From positions 1,774,501 through 1,838,500 of the forward strand of contig NZ_ABTR02000001.1 in assembly GCF_000172975.1 (NCBI RefSeq): a DNA stretch of 64,000 nt, given 5' to 3'. The notes under the pieces are model-generated. The model worked only from the letters and a program-made list of their open reading frames with translations, was not told where the DNA came from and ran no database searches. This stretch comes from Dethiosulfovibrio peptidovorans DSM 11002. GTDB taxonomy: Bacteria; Synergistota; Synergistia; Synergistales; Dethiosulfovibrionaceae. Shown here piece after piece: positions 17,404 to 24,858 of the stretch. The stretch's first letter is position 1, and every line of letters starts with the position of its first letter. The position numbers and the translations under genes are program-made.

Positions 17404-18400
17404 ATCCCTTCGTATCTTTTTGCCTTGGATACTACTTCCCATGGCACTTATCATCGTGGCTTTGGCTGGTCTCTGTCTGGGGTCCGCATCAATTCCGGTC
17501 TCCTCTATCTGGGCGATTTTCTCCGGCGGAGATGTCTCCGGCAGTTGGAAGACCATAGTCTTGGATCTGAGGTTGCCTAGGGTGGTCTCGGCCATCCTGG
17601 CAGGAGCAGCTCTGTCTTCCTCCGGGTTGATCATGCAGACCCTTTTCGGAAACGGTCTCGCCGGTCCATCGGTCCTAGGGGTTAGTTCCGGCGCCAGCCT
17701 GGGAGCCGCTCTGGCTTTGCTTCTCGCACCTGGAGCCGGGCTGATCTCTCGTTTGGGTCTTCTCGGCTGTTCCTTCGCCGGAGCCTTCATCACGATGATG
17801 CTCGTAGCCTTGATAGGCGAGAGGATAAAGAGAGGCGGCACCTTGCTAATTCTGGGGTTGATGATAGGATACACGGTCAACGCGGTGGTCTCCGTGTTGA
17901 TACAGTGGGCGCCTTCGGAGCGGGTTCACGGATTCGTCTCCTGGAGTTTCGGGACATTTTCCGGCATAGGCTGGGATCGTATTCCCTGGATGGCCTTCTC
18001 CGTGTTCCTGGGGCTGGTCTTGGCCTTCATGGGGAGCAGACTTTGGGATGCCTTCTTGCTGGGAGAGACGTGTGCCGCCACCATAGGGGCAGACGTTCCC
18101 AGGATAAGGAGAAGGATGATACTGATATCGGCTTTGTTGGCCGGAACGGTCACGGCGTTTTGTGGTCCCGTGGCCTTCCTGGGGGTGGCCGTTCCCCATA
18201 TGGCCAGGGGTATCTCCGGTAGCGCCAGACATGGTCGGCTTCTTCCTGTCACCGTTCTGTGCGGTGCCTCTTTGGCGGTCGCCGCCGATCTGCTGTCAAG
18301 ACTTCCAGGCGGAGCGTCGTCTCTTCCTCTGAACTCGGTGACCTCGCTGATAGGTGCGCCTGTGGTGGCCTGGGTGGTCTTTCGGGGTGGAGACCGATGA
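17372..18400 (+). CDS. btuC: FecCD/BtuC family ABC permease
   Basis: 342-residue inner membrane permease of the vitamin B12 and iron-chelate importers, with about ten hydrophobic helices. The family blocks are clear: LRLPRVVSAILAGAALSSSG (residues about 66-85), the GPSVLGVSSGASLGAA stretch, a CGPVAFLGVAVPHMAR loop near residue 270, and LPLNSVTSLIGAPVVAWVVF at the end. The start overlaps btuF and the stop overlaps the ATPase start, so translation is coupled. Substrate is inferred from the riboswitch. Confidence 0.92.
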   Translation: MSCSTTESSSRSLRIFLPWILLPMALIIVALAGLCLGSASIPVSSIWAIFSGGDVSGSWKTIVLDLRLPRVVSAILAGAALSSSGLIMQTLFGNGLAGPSVLGVSSGASLGAALALLLAPGAGLISRLGLLGCSFAGAFITMMLVALIGERIKRGGTLLILGLMIGYTVNAVVSVLIQWAPSERVHGFVSWSFGTFSGIGWDRIPWMAFSVFLGLVLAFMGSRLWDAFLLGETCAATIGADVPRIRRRMILISALLAGTVTAFCGPVAFLGVAVPHMARGISGSARHGRLLPVTVLCGASLAVAADLLSRLPGGASSLPLNSVTSLIGAPVVAWVVFRGGDR

Positions 18401-19377
18401 AAGATCCTATACTTCAATCTATTGGGTTGGCCGTGGGATATAAGGACAGGACAGTCGTATCTGGGATGGATTTTTCCCTCTTTCGAGGAGAGGTCGTCTC
18501 TCTGTTGGGTCCCAACGGATCGGGTAAATCCACGGCCCTGAGGACTCTCCTGGGGCTTCAGCCATCTCTCGACGGTGTCGTTCTGTTGGACGGAGCTCCG
18601 TTGGAGGCCTACTCTCCTTTGAAGAGAGCCAGAATCGTAGGAGCCGCCCTTTCCGACAGACCTAGGCCCTGGGGCATTACCGCGTTGGAGCTGGTGGAAC
18701 AGGGGCGTTTCTCCAGGGAGCGTGACGAAGAGAGATGCGTCAGGGCAATGGAGGATATGGGGGCCATGGAGTTGGCGGGCAGACAGCTGACGGAGCTCAG
18801 TGATGGGGAGCTTCAGAGGGTCCACGTAGCCAGGGCTTTGGCTCAGGATCCGTCACTCCTGATATTGGACGAGCCGACGTCTTTTTTGGACCAGCCCAGA
18901 AGGGTAGAGGTACTTCGGAGACTGAGACGATTGGCTGCGGAGAGGGATATCTCTGTGTTGCTCTCGCTTCATGACCTGGATCTGGCTCTTTCCCAGTCGG
19001 ACAGATGTATCTTGATAGTCGACGGAGTAATATCGGTGGGATCTCCGGAGGATCTGGTCTTGCGAGGAGCCTTCGGAGATGCATACGGCCAGCCTAGGGA
19101 CTGGGATCCTCTGGAAAGGCCGGAGCCCGACTATCCCGATACCTCCATAACGGTAGAGCTTAGTTGTCCGGACCATCTCTCATATTGGGTCCTCCGAGGA
19201 CTCAGACGAGGTGGTTTTGCCTTGGGATCTTCCAGCTGTCGTCTTATCGTGTCGGTCGATGACGGAGATATCCTGTTTCGTGTCGATAACGAAGGGACGG
19301 TCTCCGAGCATGGAAGGCTGGACTCGGTGATAGACGTTCTGTCCGGCGATAGGGAAAGTTCGCGATGTCCTCGATAG
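18397..19377 (+). CDS. btuD: cobalamin ABC transporter ATP-binding protein with C-terminal extension
   Basis: 326 residues from ATG 18397, overlapping the btuC stop (ATGA). Walker A is GPNGSGKST, the signature region is LSDGELQRVHVARAL, Walker B LLILDEPTSFLD, and the switch His is in LSLHDLDLAL. The signature has LSDGE in place of LSGGE, a substitution seen in related BtuD/FecE proteins. After the usual end at about residue 240, some 85 extra residues follow (from about YPDTSITVELSC). They resemble a small regulatory domain but match nothing I recognise. It shares the B12 riboswitch operon. Confidence 0.9.
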   Translation: MKDPILQSIGLAVGYKDRTVVSGMDFSLFRGEVVSLLGPNGSGKSTALRTLLGLQPSLDGVVLLDGAPLEAYSPLKRARIVGAALSDRPRPWGITALELVEQGRFSRERDEERCVRAMEDMGAMELAGRQLTELSDGELQRVHVARALAQDPSLLILDEPTSFLDQPRRVEVLRRLRRLAAERDISVLLSLHDLDLALSQSDRCILIVDGVISVGSPEDLVLRGAFGDAYGQPRDWDPLERPEPDYPDTSITVELSCPDHLSYWVLRGLRRGGFALGSSSCRLIVSVDDGDILFRVDNEGTVSEHGRLDSVIDVLSGDRESSRCPR

Positions 19378-19958
19378 AGACATTAGATGCCGTCCTTTCC
19401 CGTAGCGAAGTGGAGGATGCTCTGTCTAGGTGGCACTTGGAGGAGCCGGATTCCATGGATGATCGACTTCACAGACTTTACCGATTGGCCAAACCCGTTC
19501 TGGCCTGGGCCCATCTGTCTCCGGAATTGGTGGAAAGACGGGGCGGATGGGGGCCCGGCGTATCGTCGCTTATGGTAGGGGCCGGAACGGTCGGAGATGG
19601 ACTTTCCCGGATAGCTGAAGAGGAGGGAGCTTTTTCCGCGGCCATGACGATAGCTTTATTGGGAAAGGGGCAGGAGCGATTTTTCGAGATAGTCCGATCC
19701 GAGGGCGAGGGAAAGGGACTCCCTGTAGGGGCTTTTCACACTCCAGGATCCGCCGGGGATATGGACCTATCGGTGAACCTGGATCTGGGAAAGGGATTGC
19801 CCCTGGAGAAACTGGGAACGTCGGTCCTTCCTGACGGACAGCTGAGCCCGTCCTATTCCTGGATTGGGGTAGTCCCCATCGGAGAGGGAACCGATAGGGT
19901 CACCTTTCTATGCCGAGGTTGCCCATTTCATGAAAGATGTCCTCTAAGAAGGGAATGA
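19365..19958 (+). CDS. MetH-activation-domain-like protein with cysteine-rich tail
   Basis: 197 residues, overlapping btuD by 13 bp. The middle and C-terminal parts follow the pattern of the SAM-binding reactivation domain of B12-dependent methionine synthase: a GTVGDGLSRI helix near residue 74, HTPGSAGDMDL near 126-136, and TSVLPDGQLSPSYSWIGVVPIG near 152-173. The ending, CRGCPFHERCP, has three cysteines spaced like a metal or cluster site. No cobalamin-binding or methyltransferase domain is attached. As the last gene of a B12-regulated uptake operon, it may bind or reactivate a corrinoid. That role is inferred. Confidence 0.6.
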   Translation: MSSIETLDAVLSRSEVEDALSRWHLEEPDSMDDRLHRLYRLAKPVLAWAHLSPELVERRGGWGPGVSSLMVGAGTVGDGLSRIAEEEGAFSAAMTIALLGKGQERFFEIVRSEGEGKGLPVGAFHTPGSAGDMDLSVNLDLGKGLPLEKLGTSVLPDGQLSPSYSWIGVVPIGEGTDRVTFLCRGCPFHERCPLRRE

Positions 19959-19968
19959 TTTTTCACCG

Positions 19969-19997
19969 TTGACGTGTGCTCCTGCGGCGTATATAAT
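19969..19997 (+). promoter_or_regulatory. consensus promoter upstream of the SAM riboswitch
   Basis: TTGACG (19969-19974), a 17-bp spacer, and TATAAT (19992-19997). This is one of the best sigma-70 promoters in the window. Transcription would start near 20004, just before the riboswitch. Confidence 0.85.
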
Positions 19998-20019
19998 GCA
20001 CATCATTAACCTAAAAATA

Positions 20020-20128
20020 GATCGAACCATCCAGAGCGGCGGAGGGACTGGCCCTACGAAGCCGCGGCAACCTTCGCTATAGCGAGACGGTGCCAAATCC
20101 AGCAGGAATTCCTGGCAGATGGTCGAGG
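20020..20128 (+). promoter_or_regulatory. SAM-I riboswitch (S-box)
   Basis: The conserved core is present in order: CCAGAGCGGCGGAGGGACTG, then GCCC, GCCGCGGCAACC, a variable hairpin, GGTGCCAAATCC and the closing CAGATGGTCG that pairs with CGAACCATC at the 5' end. The strand and the distance to metQ fit control of methionine uptake. A 14-bp terminator at 20145-20187 follows as expression platform. Confidence 0.95.
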
Positions 20129-20144
20129 CTTTTATCGCTTTTTA

Positions 20145-20187
20145 TGGATGCCTCTTCCTCTAAGCCGGAAGAGGTATCCATTTTTTT
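20145..20187 (+). terminator. SAM riboswitch terminator
   Basis: 14-bp stem with one wobble (20145-20158 with 20167-20180), then seven T at 20181-20187. It would end transcription when SAM is bound. Confidence 0.88.
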
Positions 20188-20205
20188 AGAGAGGAGAACC
20201 CGCCT

Positions 20206-20289
20206 ATGAGACTCAGCGATTCCAACATGATGATGTGCGATATGATGTGCTGTCTCTGCGGGGCTCCTGAGGGAGAATACGGCGGCTAA
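20206..20289 (+). CDS. 27-residue Met/Cys-rich leader peptide
   Basis: A short frame with a good ribosome site (AGAGAGGAGAA) starts at ATG 20206. Of its 27 residues six are Met and four are Cys, concentrated in NMMMCDMMCCLCGAP. It begins MRLSDS and ends GEYGG. The stop codon lies inside the next terminator stem (20283-20308). Sulfur amino acid codons placed before a terminator, in a methionine uptake operon, suggest a translated leader that senses Met- or Cys-tRNA charging. A metal-binding mini-protein is the alternative. Coding is inferred from composition and ribosome site only. Confidence 0.6.
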   Translation: MRLSDSNMMMCDMMCCLCGAPEGEYGG

Positions 20290-20308
20290 TCGATCGTAGC
20301 CGTTTTTT
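20283..20308 (+). terminator. terminator overlapping the leader-peptide stop codon
   Basis: Stem CGGCTA/TAGCCG (20283-20288 with 20297-20302), loop ATCGATCG, then six T at 20303-20308. The 5' arm contains the last codons and the start of the stop of the 27-codon frame, so a ribosome terminating there would block the hairpin. Confidence 0.7.
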
Positions 20309-20311
20309 CTT

Positions 20312-20346
20312 ACCGGGATCTCCGTATGAGAGATCCCGGTTTTTTT
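20312..20346 (+). terminator. third terminator before metQ
   Basis: Perfect 11-bp stem (20312-20322 with 20330-20340) followed by six T at 20341-20346. It lies about 80 bp before metQ. With the two upstream it makes three intrinsic terminators in about 200 bp. Confidence 0.85.
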
Positions 20347-20424
20347 ATTTTTGAAGGGAGGGGTAGAGAGTTTCATCGTTTTTTGATTCGGAAAGACCAA
20401 GACAAATCCACAGGAGGTTCTGAG

Positions 20425-21222
20425 ATGAAAAAATATATCGCTTATCTGTTCGTTTTTCTGTTCTCTCTGTTCGTGGCGTCCGGTTCCAACGCCGAGGATC
20501 TCTCGGTCCTGAAGGTCGGCGCTACCGCCGGACCTCACGCCGAGATACTGGAGTTTCTGAAGGATCGTTTGAAGGATCGTGGTATCGATCTCCAGGTCTA
20601 TAGCTTTAACGATTATATAACCCCCAATGCTGCCCTGGACCAGGGAGACCTGGATGCCAACTCCTATCAGCACGGGCTTTTCATGGATACCCAGAACCAA
20701 GACAGAGGGTATAGTCTGGTATCCGTTGCAAAGACGGTGGTCTGTCCTATGGGATTCTACTCCAAAAAGATAGACGACGTGGATGATCTGAGGAAAGGGG
20801 CCAAGGTCTCGGTTCCCAACGATCCGGCCAACGTAGGGAGAGCTTTGGCTTTGCTGGAGGAAAAGGGTTTTATAAAGCTCGCCGACGGAGTGGGCTACAG
20901 GGCTTCCGTGCTGGACGTGGTGGAAAATCCTAAGGGGATTAAATTCGTAGAGATAGAGGCCCCTCAGCTTCCCAGGGTCCTGGACGACGTGGATATGGGA
21001 GCTGTCAACGTCAATTACGCAGTGGAGGCGGGATTATCGCCCCTGGAGGATGCCATTCTTCTCGAGGATCCCGAGACCTCTCCTTTCGCCAATATCATAG
21101 CTGCCAGGGAGGATAACAGGGACGATCGGAGGATCGAACTTTTGATAGAGGTCTATCACAGCGATGAGACCAGAAAGTTCATTCTCGATCGATTTAAGGG
21201 TTCCTTCGTGCCGGCCTGGTAG
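20425..21222 (+). CDS. metQ: D-methionine ABC transporter substrate-binding protein
   Basis: 265-residue NlpA/MetQ-family receptor that delivers methionine to MetNI at the inner membrane. It has a Sec signal (KKYIAYLFVFLFSLFVASG) with no lipobox Cys, so it is probably soluble in the periplasm. Family blocks are LKVGATAGPHAEILEF, FNDYITPNAALDQGDLDANS, the substrate stretch SVPNDPANVGRALALLE, and NVNYAVEAGL. ATG 20425 follows AGGAGG; the open frame back to 20326 lies within the leader terminator. The SAM riboswitch and methionine-type ATPase downstream support the assignment. Confidence 0.93.
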   Translation: MKKYIAYLFVFLFSLFVASGSNAEDLSVLKVGATAGPHAEILEFLKDRLKDRGIDLQVYSFNDYITPNAALDQGDLDANSYQHGLFMDTQNQDRGYSLVSVAKTVVCPMGFYSKKIDDVDDLRKGAKVSVPNDPANVGRALALLEEKGFIKLADGVGYRASVLDVVENPKGIKFVEIEAPQLPRVLDDVDMGAVNVNYAVEAGLSPLEDAILLEDPETSPFANIIAAREDNRDDRRIELLIEVYHSDETRKFILDRFKGSFVPAW

Positions 21223-21233
21223 AGGCGTGAGAG

Positions 21234-22295
21234 ATGACCATACTTCTGGAAAAAGTCGGCAAGGTCTTCGAAGCTGACGGATCGTCTCTGAAGGCTCTGG
21301 ACGGGGTGGATCTTCACGTTCCTAGGGGCTCCATTTTCGGAATAATAGGCCAGAGCGGAGCGGGAAAGAGTACCCTGGTTCGCTGCATAAATCTGCTGGA
21401 GCGCCCTACGTCAGGCAGGGTGACGGTGGGAGGCGTGGAGTTGACCTCTCTGGGGGAAAGCGATCTTCGGGAGGCGAGAAAGAAGATAGGCATGATCTTT
21501 CAGTCCTTCAACCTCCTGTCGAATCGAACTATATTCGGCAACGTGGCTCTGCCTTTGGAGTTGGACGGATGGAGTAAGGGCGATATAGAGGTCAGAGTGG
21601 AGGAGCTGCTTGATCTGGTCGGACTGGCGGACAAGAGAGATCAATATCCCTCTCAGCTGTCGGGAGGGCAGAAACAGAGGGTCGGTATCGCCAGGGCCCT
21701 GGCCAACCGCCCCGATGTGCTCTTGTCTGACGAGGCTACATCTGCCCTGGATCCCATGATGACCAAGTCGGTGCTCGCCTTGCTCAGGGAGATCAACGAA
21801 AAGCTCGGTCTAACCATCGTCCTCATCACCCACGAGATGAACGTGGTGAAGGAGGTCTGCTCCCACGTTGCGGTCATAGAGGGAGGACGGATCGTGGAGA
21901 GGGGAACGGTTCTCGATGTTTTTACCTCTCCGAAGAAAGGTGCCACCAAGGAGATGTTACGAGAGGTCGTGGGGGTGGAGCTTCCGGAGAGTTTCGCCGG
22001 ATTGGACTTCCTGGAGGACGATCCCGCAGGGGGAGAACCGGTCGTACAGCTTCAGTTCTTCGGCTCATCCGCGGCGGAACCGGTCATCTCCGGAATGCTC
22101 CGTCGTTTCGACGTGGACGTGAATATCTTGGTCGCCAGGATAGACCATATACAGTCGGTTCCCTACGGAACTCTGGTGCTTCATCTATCGGGGGAGGAAC
22201 GGGAGAGAGACTCCGCTCTGGACTATCTTAACGCCCTGGATCTCAAAGTGGAGGTGATCGGCCATGTGGGCTCAGCTGTCGCGAGTGCTGTTTAA
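21234..22295 (+). CDS. metN: methionine ABC transporter ATP-binding protein
   Basis: 353 residues. The first 240 form the ATPase: Walker A GQSGAGKST, signature LSGGQKQR, Walker B VLLSDEATSALDP, and ITHEM. The C-terminal 100 residues form the NIL regulatory domain that in E. coli MetN binds methionine and inhibits transport. DEATSALDP, with Ala in place of Pro, is typical of MetN. It lies 11 bp after metQ and overlaps metI by 32 bp. Confidence 0.95.
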   Translation: MTILLEKVGKVFEADGSSLKALDGVDLHVPRGSIFGIIGQSGAGKSTLVRCINLLERPTSGRVTVGGVELTSLGESDLREARKKIGMIFQSFNLLSNRTIFGNVALPLELDGWSKGDIEVRVEELLDLVGLADKRDQYPSQLSGGQKQRVGIARALANRPDVLLSDEATSALDPMMTKSVLALLREINEKLGLTIVLITHEMNVVKEVCSHVAVIEGGRIVERGTVLDVFTSPKKGATKEMLREVVGVELPESFAGLDFLEDDPAGGEPVVQLQFFGSSAAEPVISGMLRRFDVDVNILVARIDHIQSVPYGTLVLHLSGEERERDSALDYLNALDLKVEVIGHVGSAVASAV

Positions 22296-22917
22296 CTCTT
22301 TTCTTGAGACTCTCTATATGGTGGGAATGTCCTCGACCATTTCCTTTATCTGCGGAATACCGTTAGGGGTGTTCCTCCACGTCACCGCCAAGGGTGAGAT
22401 ACTGGAGCGACCGAAGGTCAACGGGGTTCTTTCGGCTGTGGTGAACGCAGCCAGGTCCACTCCGTTCATCATATTGATGGTACTTCTCATACCGGTTACC
22501 AGGATGATAGTTGGTACATCCATAGGCATAAACGCCGCCGTAGTCCCCCTGGCGGTGGCGGCTATCCCCTTCGTGGGGCGGATAGTGGAGGGGGCGTTGA
22601 AAGAGGTCGACAGAGGAGTGGTGGAGGCTGCCCAGTCGATGGGGGCCACTCCCCGTCAGATAATAGGCAAAGTGCTACTGCCAGAGGCTCTGCCGGCCAT
22701 TATATCGGGACTTACCCTGGCGGTTATAAACCTGATCGGATATTCGGCCATGGCTGGGGCGGTAGGAGGGGGAGGTCTGGGAGATCTGGCGATACGCTAC
22801 GGATATCAGAGGTTTCGGATGGATATAATGTTCGCCACGGTGGTCATACTGATAGCCATGGTCCAGTTATGTCAGGCCCTGGGAGATCGTATGGCCGGAA
22901 AGGCCAGAAAGTCTTGA
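22264..22917 (+). CDS. metI: methionine ABC transporter permease
   Basis: 217 residues with five hydrophobic helices, as in MetI. The EAA loop reads EAAQSMGATPRQIIGKVLLP at about residues 120-139, with NAARSTPFIILMVLLIPVTR before it and GYSAMAGAVGGGGLGDLA after it. It ends the metQNI operon. No clear terminator follows before the next gene. Confidence 0.95.
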   Translation: MWAQLSRVLFNSFLETLYMVGMSSTISFICGIPLGVFLHVTAKGEILERPKVNGVLSAVVNAARSTPFIILMVLLIPVTRMIVGTSIGINAAVVPLAVAAIPFVGRIVEGALKEVDRGVVEAAQSMGATPRQIIGKVLLPEALPAIISGLTLAVINLIGYSAMAGAVGGGGLGDLAIRYGYQRFRMDIMFATVVILIAMVQLCQALGDRMAGKARKS

Positions 22918-22986
22918 ATTAAAACTCCTCTGGGTGGATAATGACACGGTGAAAGTTCGTCCATTCTAAGAAAGGGAGAGGGTTTT

Positions 22987-23364
22987 ATGGCTAAACTTCC
23001 GAAGAACGTTTGCGAGGCCTGGGACGACAGGGACGGTGCGATCGTACTGTCTACCGTAGACGGAGAGGGAGTTCCGAACTCCATCTATGCCACCTGCGTG
23101 AGCCGCTTCGACGACGAGACACTGGTCGTCGCGGATAACTATTTTGACAAGACCAGAAAGAACATCTCCAAAGGCGGAAAAGGATCTCTGCTTTTCATAA
23201 CCAAAGCGGGCAAGTCCTTTCAGGTCAAGGGCAAGATCGAGTATCACGACAACGGTCCGATCTTCGACGATATGAAGACCTGGAATCCCGAAAAACATCC
23301 GGGACACGCCGCGGCGGCCTTGAAGGTGGAGGAGGTCTACTCGGGGGCGGAGAAGCTCCTTTAG
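22987..23364 (+). CDS. pyridoxamine 5'-phosphate oxidase-like flavin protein
   Basis: 125 residues of the split-barrel FMN-binding superfamily. The N-terminal strand AIVLSTVDGEGVPNSIYATC and the DNYFDKTRKNISKGGKGSLL region (typical FMN phosphate contacts) are visible, followed by a FQVKGKIEYH strand. It is too short for a true PdxH and is likely a small redox protein of unknown substrate. ATG 22987 follows AAAGGGAGAGGG. It ends just before a long palindromic repeat. Confidence 0.8.
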   Translation: MAKLPKNVCEAWDDRDGAIVLSTVDGEGVPNSIYATCVSRFDDETLVVADNYFDKTRKNISKGGKGSLLFITKAGKSFQVKGKIEYHDNGPIFDDMKTWNPEKHPGHAAAALKVEEVYSGAEKLL

Positions 23365-23367
23365 GGC

Positions 23368-23609
23368 ATCTCTAAAAACGCTATCCCTCGGAGAGGTCGT
23401 TTCGGCTCCGCCCTGTCTCGCCCGAACGTATTCCCGACCTGCCTGTTTCGCACGACCGCCTCGGAGGGCACGTCCTGTGCCCCCTCGGCTTGGGGCGACG
23501 TCCTGTCGCCCCATTCGTACTACACGACGACAGGTCGGAAATACGGGCTCGAACGGGCTTCGCCGAAACGACCTCTCCGAGGAAACTCGGACGCGAGTTT
23601 TTAGAGGTG
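23368..23609. repeat. long imperfect palindrome with twin hairpins (MITE-like)
   Basis: The arms CATCTCTAAAAAC (23368) and GTTTTTAGAGGTG (23597-23609) are near-perfect inverted repeats. Inward, CTCGGAGAGGTCGTTTCGGC pairs perfectly with GCCGAAACGACCTCTCCGAG, and CGTATTCCCGACCTG matches CAGGTCGGAAATACG with one change. At the centre sit two hairpins with the same GTCCT loop: GGGCAC/GTGCCC and GGGGCGAC/GTCGCCCC. There is no reading frame of substance. The form suits a non-autonomous mobile element or a dispersed structured repeat. Only one copy was seen in the window. Confidence 0.7.
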
Positions 23610-23615
23610 TTCTGT

Positions 23616-23651
23616 AGTAAAAGCGATCGGCCCGGGCCGATCGCTTTTACT
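23616..23651. terminator. perfect 36-bp palindromic terminator
   Basis: The two 18-base arms (23616-23633 and 23634-23651) are exactly complementary. They end in AAAA/TTTT, so either strand has a T-rich 3' side. It closes the long cbi/hem/tonB operon on the - strand. Confidence 0.85.
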
Positions 23652-24481
23652 CATTTCGTGAGCTTGAACAGGACGGGAATCCTGACCTTGGCGGAGAGGT
23701 CGGAGGAAAAACGCCAATCCCTCAGGGCTTTAAGAGCGGCCTTGTCTAACCTTGGAGCTCCGGAGCTTTTCTCTATTCTGGTATCGATCACCCTGCCTTT
23801 TTTTACCGAAAGCAAGACCGTGACGGTACCCTGTTCCTTTCTCTTCCTGGATATGAGGGGGTATTCCGGTATCTCTCTGTGTTTTACGGTCACGTCATGT
23901 TCCGACAGTATCTCCCCTCTGGATGAAGCGGCCGGTTTTTTAGCTTCTCCATCTCCTTTATGGGGTCCTTCTTTCTGAGACGTCCCTTCTTTCTGACCCT
24001 TGCCGGGAGGAGCTTGCCCCGCGGATTTTGTAGTTTTCTCGTCCTCTTTTTGAGGAGGTAGGGAGACTTTCTTCTCGGGGCCGTCTTTTTTTTCCTCTAT
24101 CTTCGGCTTTTCTGTCTTTTCCCTTCGTGGTTTGGCTACAGGTGTTTTTTTTACGACCGGTTTCGTCTTTTCGACGGTTTTTTGAGGTTTTTCTGGAGTC
24201 TTTATCTTTGAGTCTTCTTTTGTGTGTGGGGGGTCCACTTCCTTGGATGTAGTTGGTTTTAAAGGGGCAGCTTTTTCCGCCTTGGGTCTTTCCGTAGGAA
24301 TCTCGGCCATGGCGCTCCCGCCGTCTTCTCCCACGGCCGACTCGGTTTTCGACCGTGTCCTGACCAATTTTACCGATATGGTTCCTATGGAGTCGCTTTC
24401 CTTCGGAGCCCACGGTATAAGAAATAGCAGCCCTGCATGGAGGATCAGACTAGCCGCGATAGTGACGATCCATCTTTTCAC
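23651..24481 (-). CDS. tonB: TonB family energy transducer
   Basis: 276 residues. The protein spans the periplasm and transmits proton-motive force to outer membrane receptors. The N-terminal anchor (IVTIAASLILHAGLLFLIPW) is followed by a 150-residue Lys/Pro/Glu-rich linker. The C-terminal TonB domain contains YPLISRKRKEQGTVTVLLSV and LDKAALKALRDWRF. The start overlaps the exbD stop (ATGA). It is the last gene of the cbi-hem operon, so B12 or heme uptake is the likely use. The terminator abuts its stop. Confidence 0.92.
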   Translation of the reverse strand: MKRWIVTIAASLILHAGLLFLIPWAPKESDSIGTISVKLVRTRSKTESAVGEDGGSAMAEIPTERPKAEKAAPLKPTTSKEVDPPHTKEDSKIKTPEKPQKTVEKTKPVVKKTPVAKPRREKTEKPKIEEKKDGPEKKVSLPPQKEDEKTTKSAGQAPPGKGQKEGTSQKEGPHKGDGEAKKPAASSRGEILSEHDVTVKHREIPEYPLISRKRKEQGTVTVLLSVKKGRVIDTRIEKSSGAPRLDKAALKALRDWRFSSDLSAKVRIPVLFKLTK

Positions 24482-24858
24482 GGTTCGGTTCCCTTGAGAC
24501 CGAGCCCTATGGTGGTTATGCCGTTTTCTCTCATCCTGTCGAGGAGGGTCGCAACGTCTCCGTAGGGTATCGAACGGTCGGCGGTGAGTATCAGGGATCT
24601 CCCGGCGGCGATCGCTTCCTTGGCCATGATTATCAGATCGTCTTTTTCGACGGGAGTGTCGTCCCAGTAGATGGTTCCGTCGTGAGAGATGGTGACGGTT
24701 ATTCCCTGTTCCTCCGGCGGGTTTCCCCTCCCGTCCGGGAGGTCCACCGGAATCTGGCCTTGAACGAAGGACGCTGTCAAAACGAAGAATATGATGAGTA
24801 TGAAGAGGACGTCTATAAGAGGGGTTAGCTCAACGTCCGCCTGTGGACGACGTTTCAC
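24478..24858 (-). CDS. exbD: ExbD-type biopolymer transport protein
   Basis: 126 residues with the family's N-terminal cytoplasmic end, one membrane helix carrying the proton-conducting Asp in ELTPLIDVLFILIIFFVLT (residues about 10-28), and a small periplasmic domain containing DGTIYWDDTPV. It forms the motor with ExbB and energises TonB. It overlaps both neighbours by 4 bp. Confidence 0.93.
   Translation of the reverse strand: MKRRPQADVELTPLIDVLFILIIFFVLTASFVQGQIPVDLPDGRGNPPEEQGITVTISHDGTIYWDDTPVEKDDLIIMAKEAIAAGRSLILTADRSIPYGDVATLLDRMRENGITTIGLGLKGTEP

Noticed and set aside
23490-23978. 162-codon + frame through the palindrome and into tonB
   Set aside because: It runs through the repeat, the terminator and the antisense of the conserved TonB domain.
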